The position numbers and the translations under genes were made by a program. The notes beneath the pieces are model-generated. The model was not told the origin of the DNA, made no database searches, and worked only from the letters and a program-made list of their open reading frames with translations. Positions 48,242 through 58,585 of a stretch of 64,000 bases of DNA are shown piece after piece; the first letter of the stretch is position 1, and each line of letters opens with the position of its first letter. Origin of the DNA: Candidatus Saccharimonadota bacterium (GTDB lineage Bacteria; Patescibacteriota; Saccharimonadia; Saccharimonadales; Saccharimonadaceae); NCBI GenBank assembly GCA_003979185.1, contig RYWJ01000002.1, positions 1-64,000 of the forward strand. Reading direction: 5' to 3'.

Positions 48242-49240
48242 ATGTACAAAAGTTTTGCTGAATTCATTAAGGACAAGAAAAGACTCTGTATCATTCAGGC
48301 AGAGAATCCCGATGGCGACTCTTTAGGATCGGCGATTGCACTGGACTATATCCTCGCGGAAACAGAAAACTATTTGTACTGTCCAGTAGATATACCAAAG
48401 TACTTACGATATTTTGAAGATTGGTCGCGAGTAGAAAACGAGTTTGATTGGAAAGCTGATGGTTATATTATTGTGGATACCGCTTCTAGCATCTTAATCT
48501 CTAAATTATTGGAGGATCCAGCGATTAAGAACCTACTCTTTACTAAACCAGTTTTCGTAATTGATCATCATGAAACAGAAGATGATCTAGAATTTCCTCA
48601 TGAAGTGATTATTGAGCCTCTTCCCGCCTGCGCTGATTTGATTTTTAAGATTGCTGAGGACAATAGATTGTCAGTTAATAAAGAAGCGGCTTGTGCTTTA
48701 TACTCGGCAATTTCTTCGGATACTTTAGGTCTAGTAAGCGCATCGGTAACTGCGGATACTATGAGGACGATGGCTAAGCTGATTGACCTCGGAGCGAATC
48801 CGGCCGAGTTGGACGAGCAGCGACGCGAGTTCATGAAGAAATCGCAACGGATTCTTGATTACAAAGCGGATTTGATTAAGCGAGTTGATTATTCTTTAGA
48901 TGGAATGTTGGCGACAATCCATATTCCATTTGAGGAGATTCAGAAATATTCTGATGAATATAATCCAAATGTTTTGATTTTGGAAGAGCTACGCTTGGTG
49001 GAAGGAGTTTTGGTTGCTATAGCTATAAAAACTTATCCAGATGGAAAAGTAACTGGCAAGATTCGTGCCAGCAAACCAGTAGCAGAACAAATCGCTGGAT
49101 ATTTTGGTGGCGGCGGTCATCCGTATGCGGCGGGCTTCCGCACTTATGATACTAGCTATGAAGATGTGCTCAGCGATGTGATAAAGATTTTGCCAGGTTT
49201 ATTAAAAGAGTGCGAGAATAATGCCCAGGATAATTTATAA
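48242..49240 (+). CDS. DHH-family phosphoesterase (NrnA-like)
   Basis: 332 residues. NPDGDSLGSAIAL, IVDTASS, VIDHHET motifs of the DHH domain and DHHA1 motif GGGGHPYAAGF. NrnA-type enzymes degrade oligoribonucleotides or pAp. TATAAT at 48228-48233, 8 bases before ATG: leaderless. Overlaps the hydrolase gene by 20 bases. Confidence 0.88.
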   Translation: MYKSFAEFIKDKKRLCIIQAENPDGDSLGSAIALDYILAETENYLYCPVDIPKYLRYFEDWSRVENEFDWKADGYIIVDTASSILISKLLEDPAIKNLLFTKPVFVIDHHETEDDLEFPHEVIIEPLPACADLIFKIAEDNRLSVNKEAACALYSAISSDTLGLVSASVTADTMRTMAKLIDLGANPAELDEQRREFMKKSQRILDYKADLIKRVDYSLDGMLATIHIPFEEIQKYSDEYNPNVLILEELRLVEGVLVAIAIKTYPDGKVTGKIRASKPVAEQIAGYFGGGGHPYAAGFRTYDTSYEDVLSDVIKILPGLLKECENNAQDNL

Positions 49241-50081
49241 TGCAGCTACTTGGATTTGGTATCGTCTTTTACGAATGCCTGTTCGCCTAAAGTCGATTTA
49301 TGACAACCAGGTGCGGCGACCTAAGTTGCTGGTCGTGTTTTTGCATGGTATTAGTGCAACTTCAGCGACTTGGAGAACGACTTTTGACGAACTTAATCGT
49401 AATCCTGAGCTTGCCGATGTACGTTTGGTGACCTTTGATTTATTGGGGTTTGGCAAATCGTTGAAAGCCAGCTGGCTAGACTATGATGAGCTAGATTATA
49501 ATAGAGCTTTGGACTCATCGTTGAGAAAGTTACGAGTAGATTGTCCGGTAGTGTTGATTGGGCATTCTATGGGTTCGTTAATAGCGGCTGACTATGCAGT
49601 AGGTTATGCTAAAACGATAGATTTAGTAAAACTCATTTTGGTATCGCCACCATTATTGATGTCTAGCGAGTTGGCTAAATTACCAGATAGATTATACACT
49701 AAGTCCTATGCCTCTTTACACAAGTTTGCAAATGAGGAACCAGCAGCAGATGTGATTGCAAAAATAGTTCAAAGATTTAGCAGCTTTCGTGGTAAATATA
49801 TCAAAACTGTTGCCTTTGAAAAATCTATGAATAATATTATCCTCAACTCAAAAAACTATCAAACTTTCACGAGATTACGGGTTCCTACAGTGATTATTCA
49901 TGGACATTTCGATCCATTAGTAATGAAATCCAATTTGAAGAGGGCGGCACTGCATAATTCTACATATGTGAAGTATATTAGTGTTATGGGGCATCATGAT
50001 ATATCTATCGGAAAACGTGCTAAAATATTAAAAGAGGTTAAACAAACTATAAAAGAAGAGAGTCGCCATGAAGTTATATAA
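49221..50081 (+). CDS. Alpha/beta-hydrolase
   Basis: 286 residues. Oxyanion strand VVFLHGISATSATW, nucleophile elbow GHSMGSLIAAD with Ser, acid in GHFDPLV, His in MGHHDIS. Substrate unknown; lipid ester hydrolysis is possible. Overlaps cysS by 14 bases. Confidence 0.8.
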   Translation: MPRIIYNAATWIWYRLLRMPVRLKSIYDNQVRRPKLLVVFLHGISATSATWRTTFDELNRNPELADVRLVTFDLLGFGKSLKASWLDYDELDYNRALDSSLRKLRVDCPVVLIGHSMGSLIAADYAVGYAKTIDLVKLILVSPPLLMSSELAKLPDRLYTKSYASLHKFANEEPAADVIAKIVQRFSSFRGKYIKTVAFEKSMNNIILNSKNYQTFTRLRVPTVIIHGHFDPLVMKSNLKRAALHNSTYVKYISVMGHHDISIGKRAKILKEVKQTIKEESRHEVI

Positions 50082-51420
50082 TACACTATCTCACAAAGTA
50101 GAAGCTTTTAATCCGTTTAATCCAGACCAGGTTAAAATCTATACATGTGGACCTACTGTTTATAGCCAGCCACATATTGGCAACTTCGCAGCTTATGTAT
50201 ATTGGGATTTACTAGTACGTACTCTCTTGGCAAATAATTATGGTGTGAGACGGGTTTTAAATTTGACTGATGTAGGACATTTAACTTCTGATAGGGACGA
50301 CGGTGAGGATAAATTAGAGAAAGGTGCGCGGCAACTTGGAGAAACTGTTTGGGTTGTTGCAGAAAGATACATTGGTGAATTCCGTCGTGACTATGAAAGA
50401 CTAGATTTAGTCCAGCCAGATGTATGGGCAAGGGCGACCGATTACATCGCTGAAGATGAGGCCATAGTTGATAGATTGTCTGATAAGGGCTATACTTATG
50501 AAACTAGCGATGGAGTTTATTTTGATACAAGTAAGTTTGCAAAATATGCGGACTTTGCTAGATTGGATTTGTCTAGCATTAAGGCTGGTGCAAGGGTTGA
50601 GTTTTCTCAGGAAAAGAAACACCCATCAGACTTTGCAGTTTGGAAATTTATTCAGCCTAATGAGCAGCATGCAATGCGATGGGAATATCTTGGGCGATCA
50701 GGTTATCCGGGGTGGCATCTAGAGTGCTCCACAATCATACACAATGAGTTGGGAGAAACTATTGATATCCATACAGGTGGGATAGATCATATACCAGTTC
50801 ACCATACCAATGAGATTGCGCAGAGCGAAGCCGCGTTTGATAAGAAACTTTCTAAATATTGGTTACACTGTAACTTCCTCACTATTGATAAGCAGAAGAT
50901 TTCTAAGTCACTGGGGAATATCTGGACTTTAGAAGATCTGGAGCAAAAAGGCTATTCACCTCTAGATTTTAAAATGTGGGTTTTACAAGGACATTATCGT
51001 TCAGAACGTGATTTTAACTTTGAGAATCTAGATTCAGCGCGTATCCGCAGGTTGAATTGGCGGAATCGTATTGCTGAGTGCTATCAAAACCCAACTGGTG
51101 AATCTAAACTTACAGAGCTTACGGAAATTCTGAGTGCAGTGAGTGATGATCTTAATTCTCCGCGTGCTTTTGCTTTAATTGATGAGGTTCAGAATGAGAG
51201 CATAGAATTTTGGCGAATCATTGATTCATATTTTGGCCTAGGTTTAATCAATAGTGCGCCGAATATTACCGATGAGATCAAAGCTTTATTATCCCAGCGT
51301 GAGGACGCGAGAGTGGCAAAAAATTTCCAGTTAGCAGATGATATTAGAGAAGAGCTACAGAAACACAATATAACGACAAAAGATACCATAAGCGGCCAAG
51401 TTTGGCAGTATATAAAGTAG
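50068..51420 (+). CDS. cysS: Cysteinyl-tRNA synthetase
   Basis: 450 residues. Zn ligand CGPTVYSQPHIGNFAAYVY containing the HIGH-like PHIGN, WHLECSTI and HHTNEIAQSEA, KISKSLGN as KMSKS. C-terminal anticodon-binding region shortened. Charges tRNA-Cys. Start ATG 50068. Confidence 0.95.
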   Translation: MKLYNTLSHKVEAFNPFNPDQVKIYTCGPTVYSQPHIGNFAAYVYWDLLVRTLLANNYGVRRVLNLTDVGHLTSDRDDGEDKLEKGARQLGETVWVVAERYIGEFRRDYERLDLVQPDVWARATDYIAEDEAIVDRLSDKGYTYETSDGVYFDTSKFAKYADFARLDLSSIKAGARVEFSQEKKHPSDFAVWKFIQPNEQHAMRWEYLGRSGYPGWHLECSTIIHNELGETIDIHTGGIDHIPVHHTNEIAQSEAAFDKKLSKYWLHCNFLTIDKQKISKSLGNIWTLEDLEQKGYSPLDFKMWVLQGHYRSERDFNFENLDSARIRRLNWRNRIAECYQNPTGESKLTELTEILSAVSDDLNSPRAFALIDEVQNESIEFWRIIDSYFGLGLINSAPNITDEIKALLSQREDARVAKNFQLADDIREELQKHNITTKDTISGQVWQYIK

Positions 51421-51458
51421 TTTATTCGGTTTTAGGGAAGGCGTGGTAAAATAGAAAG

Positions 51459-52202
51459 ATGAATAAAGTAATCGAAGTAAAAAACTTGGTAAAAGTTTAT
51501 GGCAAACGATCGACAGCTTTTGAAGCATTGAAGGGGATCAACTTAGACATCTTTGATGGCGAGTCTGTCGCAATTGTTGGTAAGTCTGGTTCTGGTAAAT
51601 CAACACTTATGCACTTGTTGGCGTTATTAGATAAACCAACTAGTGGTACCATTAAGGTTGATGGGATTGATTCGACCAAGCTTAGTAATCGTGAGCTAAA
51701 TAAATTGCGCAATCGTACTTTTGGTTTCGTTTTTCAACAATTCTTTATGAATCCAAATGACACAGTGCTAGAAAACGTGGTCTTACCGCTGAAAATTGCT
51801 GGTATAGGTGGGCGAGAACGGCGTAATTTAGCTAGCAAAGCTTTAGAAACGGTCGGCTTGGAAGAGCGCATTAAATTCAAAGCAACTGATTTGTCTGGTG
51901 GTCAAAAACAGCGCGTTTGTATCGCCCGAGCAATCGTGAATGATCCGAAGATTCTCTTCGCAGACGAGCCGACTGGTAATCTAGATTCTGCGACTGGTGA
52001 TAAGGTAATTAAATTGCTTTTCGATTTAAATAAGGAGAAAGGTGTCACGCTCATTATGGTGACTCATGATGAGGATTTAGCACGCCTTTGTGATCGTCAG
52101 ATTCGGATTATGGATGGGAAGATAGTCGAGGGACTACCTGACGATCCGAAAGGTGAGTGGGTTGACGGTAAATGGAAAATGAAAGTGACGATTGGAGCAT
52201 AG
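51459..52202 (+). CDS. ABC transporter ATP-binding protein (MacB/LolD type)
   Basis: 247 residues; Walker A GKSGSGKST, signature LSGGQKQRV, Walker B ILFADEPTGNLDS. TAAAAT at 51447-51452, 6 bases before ATG: leaderless. Pairs with the permease immediately downstream. Probably a mechanotransmission-type exporter or lipoprotein/antimicrobial handling system. Confidence 0.92.
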   Translation: MNKVIEVKNLVKVYGKRSTAFEALKGINLDIFDGESVAIVGKSGSGKSTLMHLLALLDKPTSGTIKVDGIDSTKLSNRELNKLRNRTFGFVFQQFFMNPNDTVLENVVLPLKIAGIGGRERRNLASKALETVGLEERIKFKATDLSGGQKQRVCIARAIVNDPKILFADEPTGNLDSATGDKVIKLLFDLNKEKGVTLIMVTHDEDLARLCDRQIRIMDGKIVEGLPDDPKGEWVDGKWKMKVTIGA

Positions 52203-52203
52203 G

Positions 52204-53499
52204 ATGGGATTGTTTGAAATAATAACTACAGCGAACCATAATTTATTGCGAAATAAGGCGCGTACAATTTTAACTATTTTGGCAATCTTTGTTGGGAGCT
52301 TTACGATCGCATTAAATTCCGCGATTAATACGGGAGTGAATAAATTCATTGATGATCAAACGGCAAGCCTAGGCGGGGAGGATTATATTATGATTATGCC
52401 CGAAGGTGCGGTCGAAGGCATGAGTTCACTTGCTATGGGGGGTGCTAGCGGCGCTCCAACGGAATATAATCCAGACAAAACGATGTCTGCGTTCACGGAT
52501 GAGCAGCTAAATAGGTTGAAAGAACTGGATGGTATTAATGGTGAGCTTTATGTGACGAAGAACTATGTCGTGGATTATATTACGAGTGCTAAAACGGATA
52601 AGAAGTATAATATTAATGTAATGGCAATGCCGCCAGGAGATTTTAATATTGCGATGACGGCGGGTTCTTTGCCTAATCGTGATTCAAAAAAGTATGAGAT
52701 TGCTTTGCAGTCGGGTTATCCGAAAGCTCTTGGCTTTGATTCGGACGAAGACGCAATTGGCAAGACTGTCACTATAACTGTTAGGGATGCCGTAACTAAA
52801 AAATATAAGAATTTTGAAGCAACAGTAGTTGGCGTACAAGCTCCAGGTGTTGTGGCGGTCAACGGTTCGGTTATCACCGTATCTCTTCAGGACGCTCTGT
52901 ATGATGAAGTGACTAAATACTATCCAGACGACCAGAAAAGCATGGTTTATTCCGTGCAGACAAAATTTGATACCTCAAAATATACTGAGTCGGAAATAAA
53001 AGCTATTCTAGAAGAAAATGGATTTTATGGTTTCACTATTTCCGACATGATGGGGATGATTCGGACGTTTTTCGATGTAATTATGATAGTATTTACAATC
53101 TTTGGGGCAATTGCATTGGTTGCGGCGGCCATTGGCATTATTAATACGTTGCTGATGTCTGTGGAGGAGCGTACTCGAGAGATTGGCTTAGATAAAGCCT
53201 TAGGAATGTCCTCTACCAAAATTTTCTTAAATTTTTCGTTTGAAGCTATTGCTTTGGGATTTTGGGGATCAGCAGTGGGAGTAGGAGTGGCGATGTTGGT
53301 TGGGAATCTGGCAAATACCGTAGTGCACCAGCCTGGTGGATTTCTGGAGGCATTTCCAACTTTCCATCTATTTAATTTCACTTTGCAAAATGTTCTGCCG
53401 ATCATTATTATCGTAATGGTCATTGCGTTCGTCGCTGGTACCGTACCAGCTTGGAAGGCTGCACATAAGAATCCGATCGATGCTTTGAGGTATGAGTAG
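52204..53499 (+). CDS. MacB-like ABC permease
   Basis: 431 residues. N-terminal membrane helix after NLLRNKARTILTILAIF, an extracellular MacB periplasmic-core-like domain (about 45-275), then an FtsX triplet near 285-425. Start ATG 52204 after TTGGAG. Works with the ATPase; in an organism without outer membrane it is likely a peptide exporter or envelope mechanotransmitter. Confidence 0.9.
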   Translation: MGLFEIITTANHNLLRNKARTILTILAIFVGSFTIALNSAINTGVNKFIDDQTASLGGEDYIMIMPEGAVEGMSSLAMGGASGAPTEYNPDKTMSAFTDEQLNRLKELDGINGELYVTKNYVVDYITSAKTDKKYNINVMAMPPGDFNIAMTAGSLPNRDSKKYEIALQSGYPKALGFDSDEDAIGKTVTITVRDAVTKKYKNFEATVVGVQAPGVVAVNGSVITVSLQDALYDEVTKYYPDDQKSMVYSVQTKFDTSKYTESEIKAILEENGFYGFTISDMMGMIRTFFDVIMIVFTIFGAIALVAAAIGIINTLLMSVEERTREIGLDKALGMSSTKIFLNFSFEAIALGFWGSAVGVGVAMLVGNLANTVVHQPGGFLEAFPTFHLFNFTLQNVLPIIIIVMVIAFVAGTVPAWKAAHKNPIDALRYE

Positions 53500-53501
53500 T
53501 C

Positions 53502-54671
53502 ATGGATCCAGTACGCATAGATAAGATCATACCAGGCGGACAGGCCATTGGAACATTGCCGGATGGTAAAAAAGCGATGCTTTGGAATGCGTTGCCTGGT
53601 GAGTTGGTGACTGAATGGAAGATTACCAAAAATAAAAGTAGCTATATTGAAGGTATTGCTGAGGTGATTGCGAATCCCTCCAATAAACGCGTAAATCCAA
53701 AAGATAATTGCTATCTTGCTACTTCTCCGTGGCAAATTATGGATTATAATTATGAGTTGCAACAGAAACAGGAAGTATTGCAGGAAATACTTCGTCAGCA
53801 GAAAGTCCCAGATGATTGTTTTGAGGTTCAGGCAGTCAGGACCGATGGTAGAGATTTCTTTTATCGTAACAAAATGGAGTATGCGTTGTATTATGATTTT
53901 GAAGGAGCTCAAATTTTTCCTGCTATGCGCAGCCGTGGTACACATCGCAAGTTACCTTTATCGCAGTCGAGTTTGGAGATGCCAAGCATTTGGCGGAAAG
54001 CTACAGAAATTATCGACGACCTAAATGCAAGACATGAGGAGGCTCGGAGATACCAATCATTGTTGTTGCGGTCAAATCAGTCCGGTGAAGTTAGTGGCGG
54101 ATTGCTGGAGAATCGCAAACCACATCCAAAATTTGATAAATTAAGAGATACTATTTTGGGGCAAGAATATTCATATTCACCCAATGGCTTTTTCCAAATC
54201 AATCTGCCGGTCTACGAAATGGTGCTAACTGAGATGCAGAAATGGATCAAAACCGACAAAGTTTTGGATTTGTATTCCGGGGTTGGAACGATTGGGTTGT
54301 CAGTCGCGCGTGATCGAAATTTAATCTTGGTTGAATGTGATAAATCTGCGTTTTTAGAGATGAAAAATAACTGTCGCGGTACTAACGCTACTCCGATTTT
54401 AGCGAAAAGCGAAGAAGCATTAGGCTACATTAATCCAGATCAGACGGTGATAGTTGATCCTCCACGTGCTGGTTGTTTACCTAATGTAATTGAAGAGTTG
54501 CGTAGTAAGAAGCCCACTATGATTATATATCTATCTTGCAATCCTATCACTCAAGCACGTGATATAAGCCTATTGCTAGACACCCATGAGATTAAAACAT
54601 GTATACCATTTAACTTCTTTCCACGTACGCCGCATCTAGAAAATCTCATGATTTTGGAGCGCAAAAACTAA
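53502..54671 (+). CDS. RlmD/TrmA-family RNA (uracil-C5) methyltransferase
   Basis: 389 residues. N-terminal TRAM-like domain (VRIDKIIPGGQAIGTL), SAM-binding DLYSGVGTIGLSVA, IVDPPRAGCLPNVIEEL, catalytic Cys in YLSCNPITQARD. The four cysteines of the usual iron-sulfur cluster are not visible (only one Cys near 67), so a cluster-free form is likely. Methylates rRNA or tRNA uridine; the target cannot be told. Confidence 0.85.
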   Translation: MDPVRIDKIIPGGQAIGTLPDGKKAMLWNALPGELVTEWKITKNKSSYIEGIAEVIANPSNKRVNPKDNCYLATSPWQIMDYNYELQQKQEVLQEILRQQKVPDDCFEVQAVRTDGRDFFYRNKMEYALYYDFEGAQIFPAMRSRGTHRKLPLSQSSLEMPSIWRKATEIIDDLNARHEEARRYQSLLLRSNQSGEVSGGLLENRKPHPKFDKLRDTILGQEYSYSPNGFFQINLPVYEMVLTEMQKWIKTDKVLDLYSGVGTIGLSVARDRNLILVECDKSAFLEMKNNCRGTNATPILAKSEEALGYINPDQTVIVDPPRAGCLPNVIEELRSKKPTMIIYLSCNPITQARDISLLLDTHEIKTCIPFNFFPRTPHLENLMILERKN

Positions 54672-57600
54672 ATGCCGCTGAATAAGGAACAACAAGCAGC
54701 AGTCGAGCATTTATCTGGTCCGTTATTAGTGTTGGCTGGACCTGGTACTGGCAAAACACAACTACTATCGGCTAAAGTAGCGTATATTCTTAAGAATATT
54801 GATATTAATGCTGAAAATATCTTATGCCTAACCTTTACTGAAGCGGGTGCGGAAAATATGCGAGCACGTTTTCAAAGTATGATTGGTAAGGATGCGCTCG
54901 ATGTTAACGTATATACTTACCATGCTTTTGGTTCAAACGTTTTAGATCGTTATAAGAGCTATGCCGAGAATTTTGACCGTAAATTAGATGCGCCGATTGA
55001 TGAGACTGCACAGTATAAAATTATTGCTGACATTCAAAAGTCTTTACCAGCTATGGATATTCTTAGAGAGGCTGAAACAAAAGAGATAATATCCATTATT
55101 GGTAACGCTAAGGCTGCACGTCTTGATGCGACAGATTTGAAGAAAATTGCCGAAAAAAACATCGAAGATAGCTCAGCGATTAGCTTTGAAGTTTCGCCGA
55201 TACTATTAGAAATGAAAAAAGGTGCTAAGTTTCAGGCTGCTCTTGAGAACACCTATCAACCAATACTAGAAGTTTTGCTCCAACACATCTCTTCTCAACC
55301 TATCGTCAAGCAGGTTGAACCGATTGCAAATATTCTTGCTAAAGATCTGAAAAGGATTATAGATGAGCTATCAGCTTCCGAAAAACCGTCTGTATCTAGC
55401 CTAACCAAGTGGAAGAGTAATAATTTTGAATTATGTACTCCAGACCCTAAGCATCCAGAGATCAAATCCTATCGTTTAAAAGATCATATTGCGAATAAGA
55501 AATTATATTCGTTGGCAAATATTATGCATAAATATGATGAAAAGCTGAAAGCTGAAGGGCTTTATGACTTTAGCGATATGATTGAATGTGCAATTAAGTA
55601 TTTGAAAGAAGATAGTGGCTTTCGGATGCAGCTTTCTGAACAATTTCAATATATTTTGTTGGATGAGTTTCAGGATACAAGTGCCTCACAATTTGAGCTA
55701 ATTAAATTGCTAACGGATTATGAAAAGCCGGTCATCATGGCGGTTGGCGACGATGATCAAGCGATTTATGAATTTCAAGGTGCAAACGCCTCCAATTTGC
55801 GTGATTTTCAGGCATACTACAATGCTGAAGTGATAAACTTATGCAATAACTATCGCAGTACTAGTGAGGTATTGAGTCTTTCGCGTAAGATTGCAGAGCA
55901 AATTAATGATAGCTTTGCAAAGAACTATAATGTTGATAAAACATTGCGCTCAATGCGTGATACATGGAACAATGATATAAGCAAGCCACCTCGCGTTGTG
56001 CGACATGAGTTTGCTGGTACGGTGGCAGAATATTATTGGATTGCTCAACAGATACGATCTTTGGTGGATCATGGTGAGGACCCCAACGAAATTGCAGTCA
56101 TTGCACCAAAACATAAAAATATCATACCGCTTTTGCCATACCTAAAGGCTCAGAATCTAGACGTTACTTACGAAAAGCGCGACAATATTCTAAATGATGC
56201 TAAGATATCAATGCTCATCAAGCTGGCAAAGTTCATCTTTCGTCTTGCCAATCGCGAACAACCGGTGGAGAACTTGTTAGAAATCTTATCGTTTGAGTTT
56301 TGGGAAGTTTCTGCTGATGTAGCGATTCGGGCAGTAGAAAAACAGTGGGGCAATAATGCGACGATCTTGGAATACTTAGCCGGAGATGTGCAGCTGGAGA
56401 AGATAGCTAGTCTTATTAGTAGCTTAGTAGAGCTGTCATTTTCCGCGCCCTTGGAGCTATGGCTAGACCACCTGATCGGCACAGCTGAGCTAAATAATTG
56501 TAAGTCGCCGTTTTTGAATTACTATCGAGACACACTAAATCAAGCAGAATTACTGGAGTTCTATGAAAATCTTAGCACCTTGCGACAAAAGGTTAGCGTA
56601 CACGCTAAGAATTTGCAACCTAATATAGCTGATTTTGCACCAAAGCTCAGCGATTTTATTGCTACTATTCAAGATTACGAAATAGCCCAGGCAGAAATTA
56701 TGCGTGTAAGTGTATACAGGGATAGCGGTAAAGCGGTGCAGGTGATGACAAGCCATAAAAGTAAAGGGCTGGAGTTTAAACACGTCTTTCTTACGTCGGT
56801 TGATGATCTAGCTTGGGGTAAAGGCAAGGGAAATAATAACCGTTTCACATTGCCTAAGAATCTAACGCATATTAGACATACTGGTATTACGGATGATGAA
56901 CAGTTACGCTTGTTCTTTGTAGCGATTACTCGTGCTAAGGACGGTCTAACAATGACTAGCGCGCGTCGTAAAGATGATGGTTCCGATAACCATCGATTGC
57001 GATATTTAGCAGAGAGCAGCTATGAAGATGAGCAACAAATTTCTCCATACCTACTTGAGGAAGCGAAAAATATTAAGATACACGATGACTTAACAAATGC
57101 GGAGAAAATCGAAACATTGCGACTGAATTGGGTTTCAGCTTATCAAAAGTTAGAGCCTGACGTTATGGAAATTTTACGCGAGCGCATGAAGTCCTATCGA
57201 CTTTCGGCTTCAGATCTGACCAGCTTCATTGACATTATTTATGCTGGTCCACAGAAAGTTTATCAATCTCGTGTATTAAAATCTCCGAACGAGCCTGCAA
57301 ACTTTTCAATGTGCTATGGTAGCTTAATTCATTCAGTTTTTGAGCAAATTACCAACCAGCACATTGATGAAGAAAAGGCGATGGATTTGTTTAGAGGCGA
57401 AGCTCATAAGGCAGTCTTGACCGATGTGGAGAAACGGCAATTATTGGAGAAAGGCGAGCATAGCTTAAGGATCGCCATGAGCAAATTTATGCCAATTCTT
57501 TGCCGTGAAAATGCCAAGGCAGAGGTCAACTTTGGGCCAGAGCACTTAGTGATTGACGGCGTGCCAGTGGCTGGAAAAATTGACCATATGGAAATTGACC

Positions 57601-58025
57601 ACACCCATAAAACAATCGAAGTGTATGACTTTAAGACTGGGAAGTTTCATGATCAGAAATGGAGGTCTCAACCGAGTTTATATAAATACATGTTGCAGCT
57701 TGGATTTTATAAGTTATTGCTAAATAACTCCATGAATTATCGTAACTATAAGGTAACGCGCGGGCATATTCTGTTTGTTACGCCTGATGCCGATGAACAA
57801 GTTTATGATAAGGTATATGAGTATAATGATGAAGATGAACTCGAGTTAAAAAGACTTATGCAGGTTGTCTATAAGCAACTAACTAGCCTAGATTTTGTGG
57901 TTGATAATGAGCTCTTTGTGCCTGCCAATAAGAGTAATACTTTGCCAAAACTCCGAAACTTTATAGAATTACTGCATAGTAAGACCCAGTTGGCTGACCG
58001 TAACATTGTATCAGCGCAACACTGA
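54672..58025 (+). CDS. UvrD-type helicase with C-terminal PD-(D/E)xK nuclease
   Basis: 1117 residues. Helicase motifs: GPGTGKTQLLSAK (Walker A), LDEFQDTSASQ (II), VGDDDQAIYEFQGA (III), NYRST (IV), SHKSKGLEFKHVF (V), FVAITRAKDGLT (VI). C-terminal nuclease with GKIDHMEI and YDFKTGK (PD-(D/E)xK). This is an AddA/RecB-like enzyme for double-strand-break processing; no AddB/RecC partner is adjacent. Directly follows the methyltransferase gene. Confidence 0.9.
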   Translation: MPLNKEQQAAVEHLSGPLLVLAGPGTGKTQLLSAKVAYILKNIDINAENILCLTFTEAGAENMRARFQSMIGKDALDVNVYTYHAFGSNVLDRYKSYAENFDRKLDAPIDETAQYKIIADIQKSLPAMDILREAETKEIISIIGNAKAARLDATDLKKIAEKNIEDSSAISFEVSPILLEMKKGAKFQAALENTYQPILEVLLQHISSQPIVKQVEPIANILAKDLKRIIDELSASEKPSVSSLTKWKSNNFELCTPDPKHPEIKSYRLKDHIANKKLYSLANIMHKYDEKLKAEGLYDFSDMIECAIKYLKEDSGFRMQLSEQFQYILLDEFQDTSASQFELIKLLTDYEKPVIMAVGDDDQAIYEFQGANASNLRDFQAYYNAEVINLCNNYRSTSEVLSLSRKIAEQINDSFAKNYNVDKTLRSMRDTWNNDISKPPRVVRHEFAGTVAEYYWIAQQIRSLVDHGEDPNEIAVIAPKHKNIIPLLPYLKAQNLDVTYEKRDNILNDAKISMLIKLAKFIFRLANREQPVENLLEILSFEFWEVSADVAIRAVEKQWGNNATILEYLAGDVQLEKIASLISSLVELSFSAPLELWLDHLIGTAELNNCKSPFLNYYRDTLNQAELLEFYENLSTLRQKVSVHAKNLQPNIADFAPKLSDFIATIQDYEIAQAEIMRVSVYRDSGKAVQVMTSHKSKGLEFKHVFLTSVDDLAWGKGKGNNNRFTLPKNLTHIRHTGITDDEQLRLFFVAITRAKDGLTMTSARRKDDGSDNHRLRYLAESSYEDEQQISPYLLEEAKNIKIHDDLTNAEKIETLRLNWVSAYQKLEPDVMEILRERMKSYRLSASDLTSFIDIIYAGPQKVYQSRVLKSPNEPANFSMCYGSLIHSVFEQITNQHIDEEKAMDLFRGEAHKAVLTDVEKRQLLEKGEHSLRIAMSKFMPILCRENAKAEVNFGPEHLVIDGVPVAGKIDHMEIDHTHKTIEVYDFKTGKFHDQKWRSQPSLYKYMLQLGFYKLLLNNSMNYRNYKVTRGHILFVTPDADEQVYDKVYEYNDEDELELKRLMQVVYKQLTSLDFVVDNELFVPANKSNTLPKLRNFIELLHSKTQLADRNIVSAQH

Positions 58026-58040
58026 AAAGTGTAATAGTAG

Positions 58041-58069
58041 TTGACTTTATAGTCTTGGTGTAGTATAAT
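58041..58069 (+). promoter_or_regulatory. Strong promoter
   Basis: TTGACT (58041-58046), 17 bases, TATAAT (58064-58069), with a small hairpin TCGAGC/GCTCGA in the leader (58077-58100). Confidence 0.8.
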
Positions 58070-58147
58070 CAAATAGTCGAGCAATCTTTTTTAGCTCGAT
58101 TGTACCTACTCACTAGAGAACCCATTCCTGAAAGGATGTGATTATGA

Positions 58148-58378
58148 ATGGGGCTGTTCGACAGGAACGGATTGACTTACGGCGGCTACGGTGGAAGTGT
58201 ACACCTGAGCGAAGGTGACGCCATGATGTCGCGCCTGACTGGCATTGGGCAGACGACTCAGGATGGCATTACCGGTACGACAGCTATTGATGCCGTGCAA
58301 CGTTTCGCCGCTACTGGAGCTAGCGAACAACGTATCAGGGAGTTCGCTGACCGCATCGCGCGCCAGCACGGACGCTAA
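58148..58378 (+). CDS. Small GC-rich hypothetical gene
   Basis: 76 residues (MGLFDRNGLTYGGYGG...; helical C-terminus AIDAVQRFAATGASEQ...). AAAGGA lies 11 bases upstream, with a near-consensus promoter at 58041 and a terminator at 58435. Base composition is clearly richer in G+C than neighbouring genes, suggesting a highly expressed or transferred gene, or a stable RNA instead of an mRNA. I looked for tmRNA, RNase P, SRP and 6S hallmarks and found none convincing. Identity unknown. Confidence 0.5.
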   Translation: MGLFDRNGLTYGGYGGSVHLSEGDAMMSRLTGIGQTTQDGITGTTAIDAVQRFAATGASEQRIREFADRIARQHGR

Positions 58379-58434
58379 TCGCGACTAACCTGCGAATTTC
58401 TGCATACCTCTGCAAGTTTTAACATCCACAACAC

Positions 58435-58459
58435 GGGCGACCTTCGGGTCGCCTCTTTT
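58435..58459 (+). terminator. Terminator
   Basis: GCGACC-TTCG-GGTCGC stem with a stable tetraloop, then CTCTTTTC. Confidence 0.85.
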
Positions 58460-58585
58460 CATAATGATGGTTCATTCAGGAATTGTTTAGCGAATACTTA
58501 AGAGTATCTCTTGAGCATTATAATTTATTAAGCAACAAAAATATTCCAGCGAATCTACTGGAATATTTTTATGGATTAATCGAAG

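Noticed and set aside
58142..58369. Antisense ORF opposite the GC-rich gene
   Set aside because: Promoter, ribosome-binding site and terminator are all on the plus strand.
58142..58460. tmRNA
   Set aside because: GGGGCTG has no CAGCCCC partner, no T arm (TTCGAATCC) and no CCA end within the transcript.
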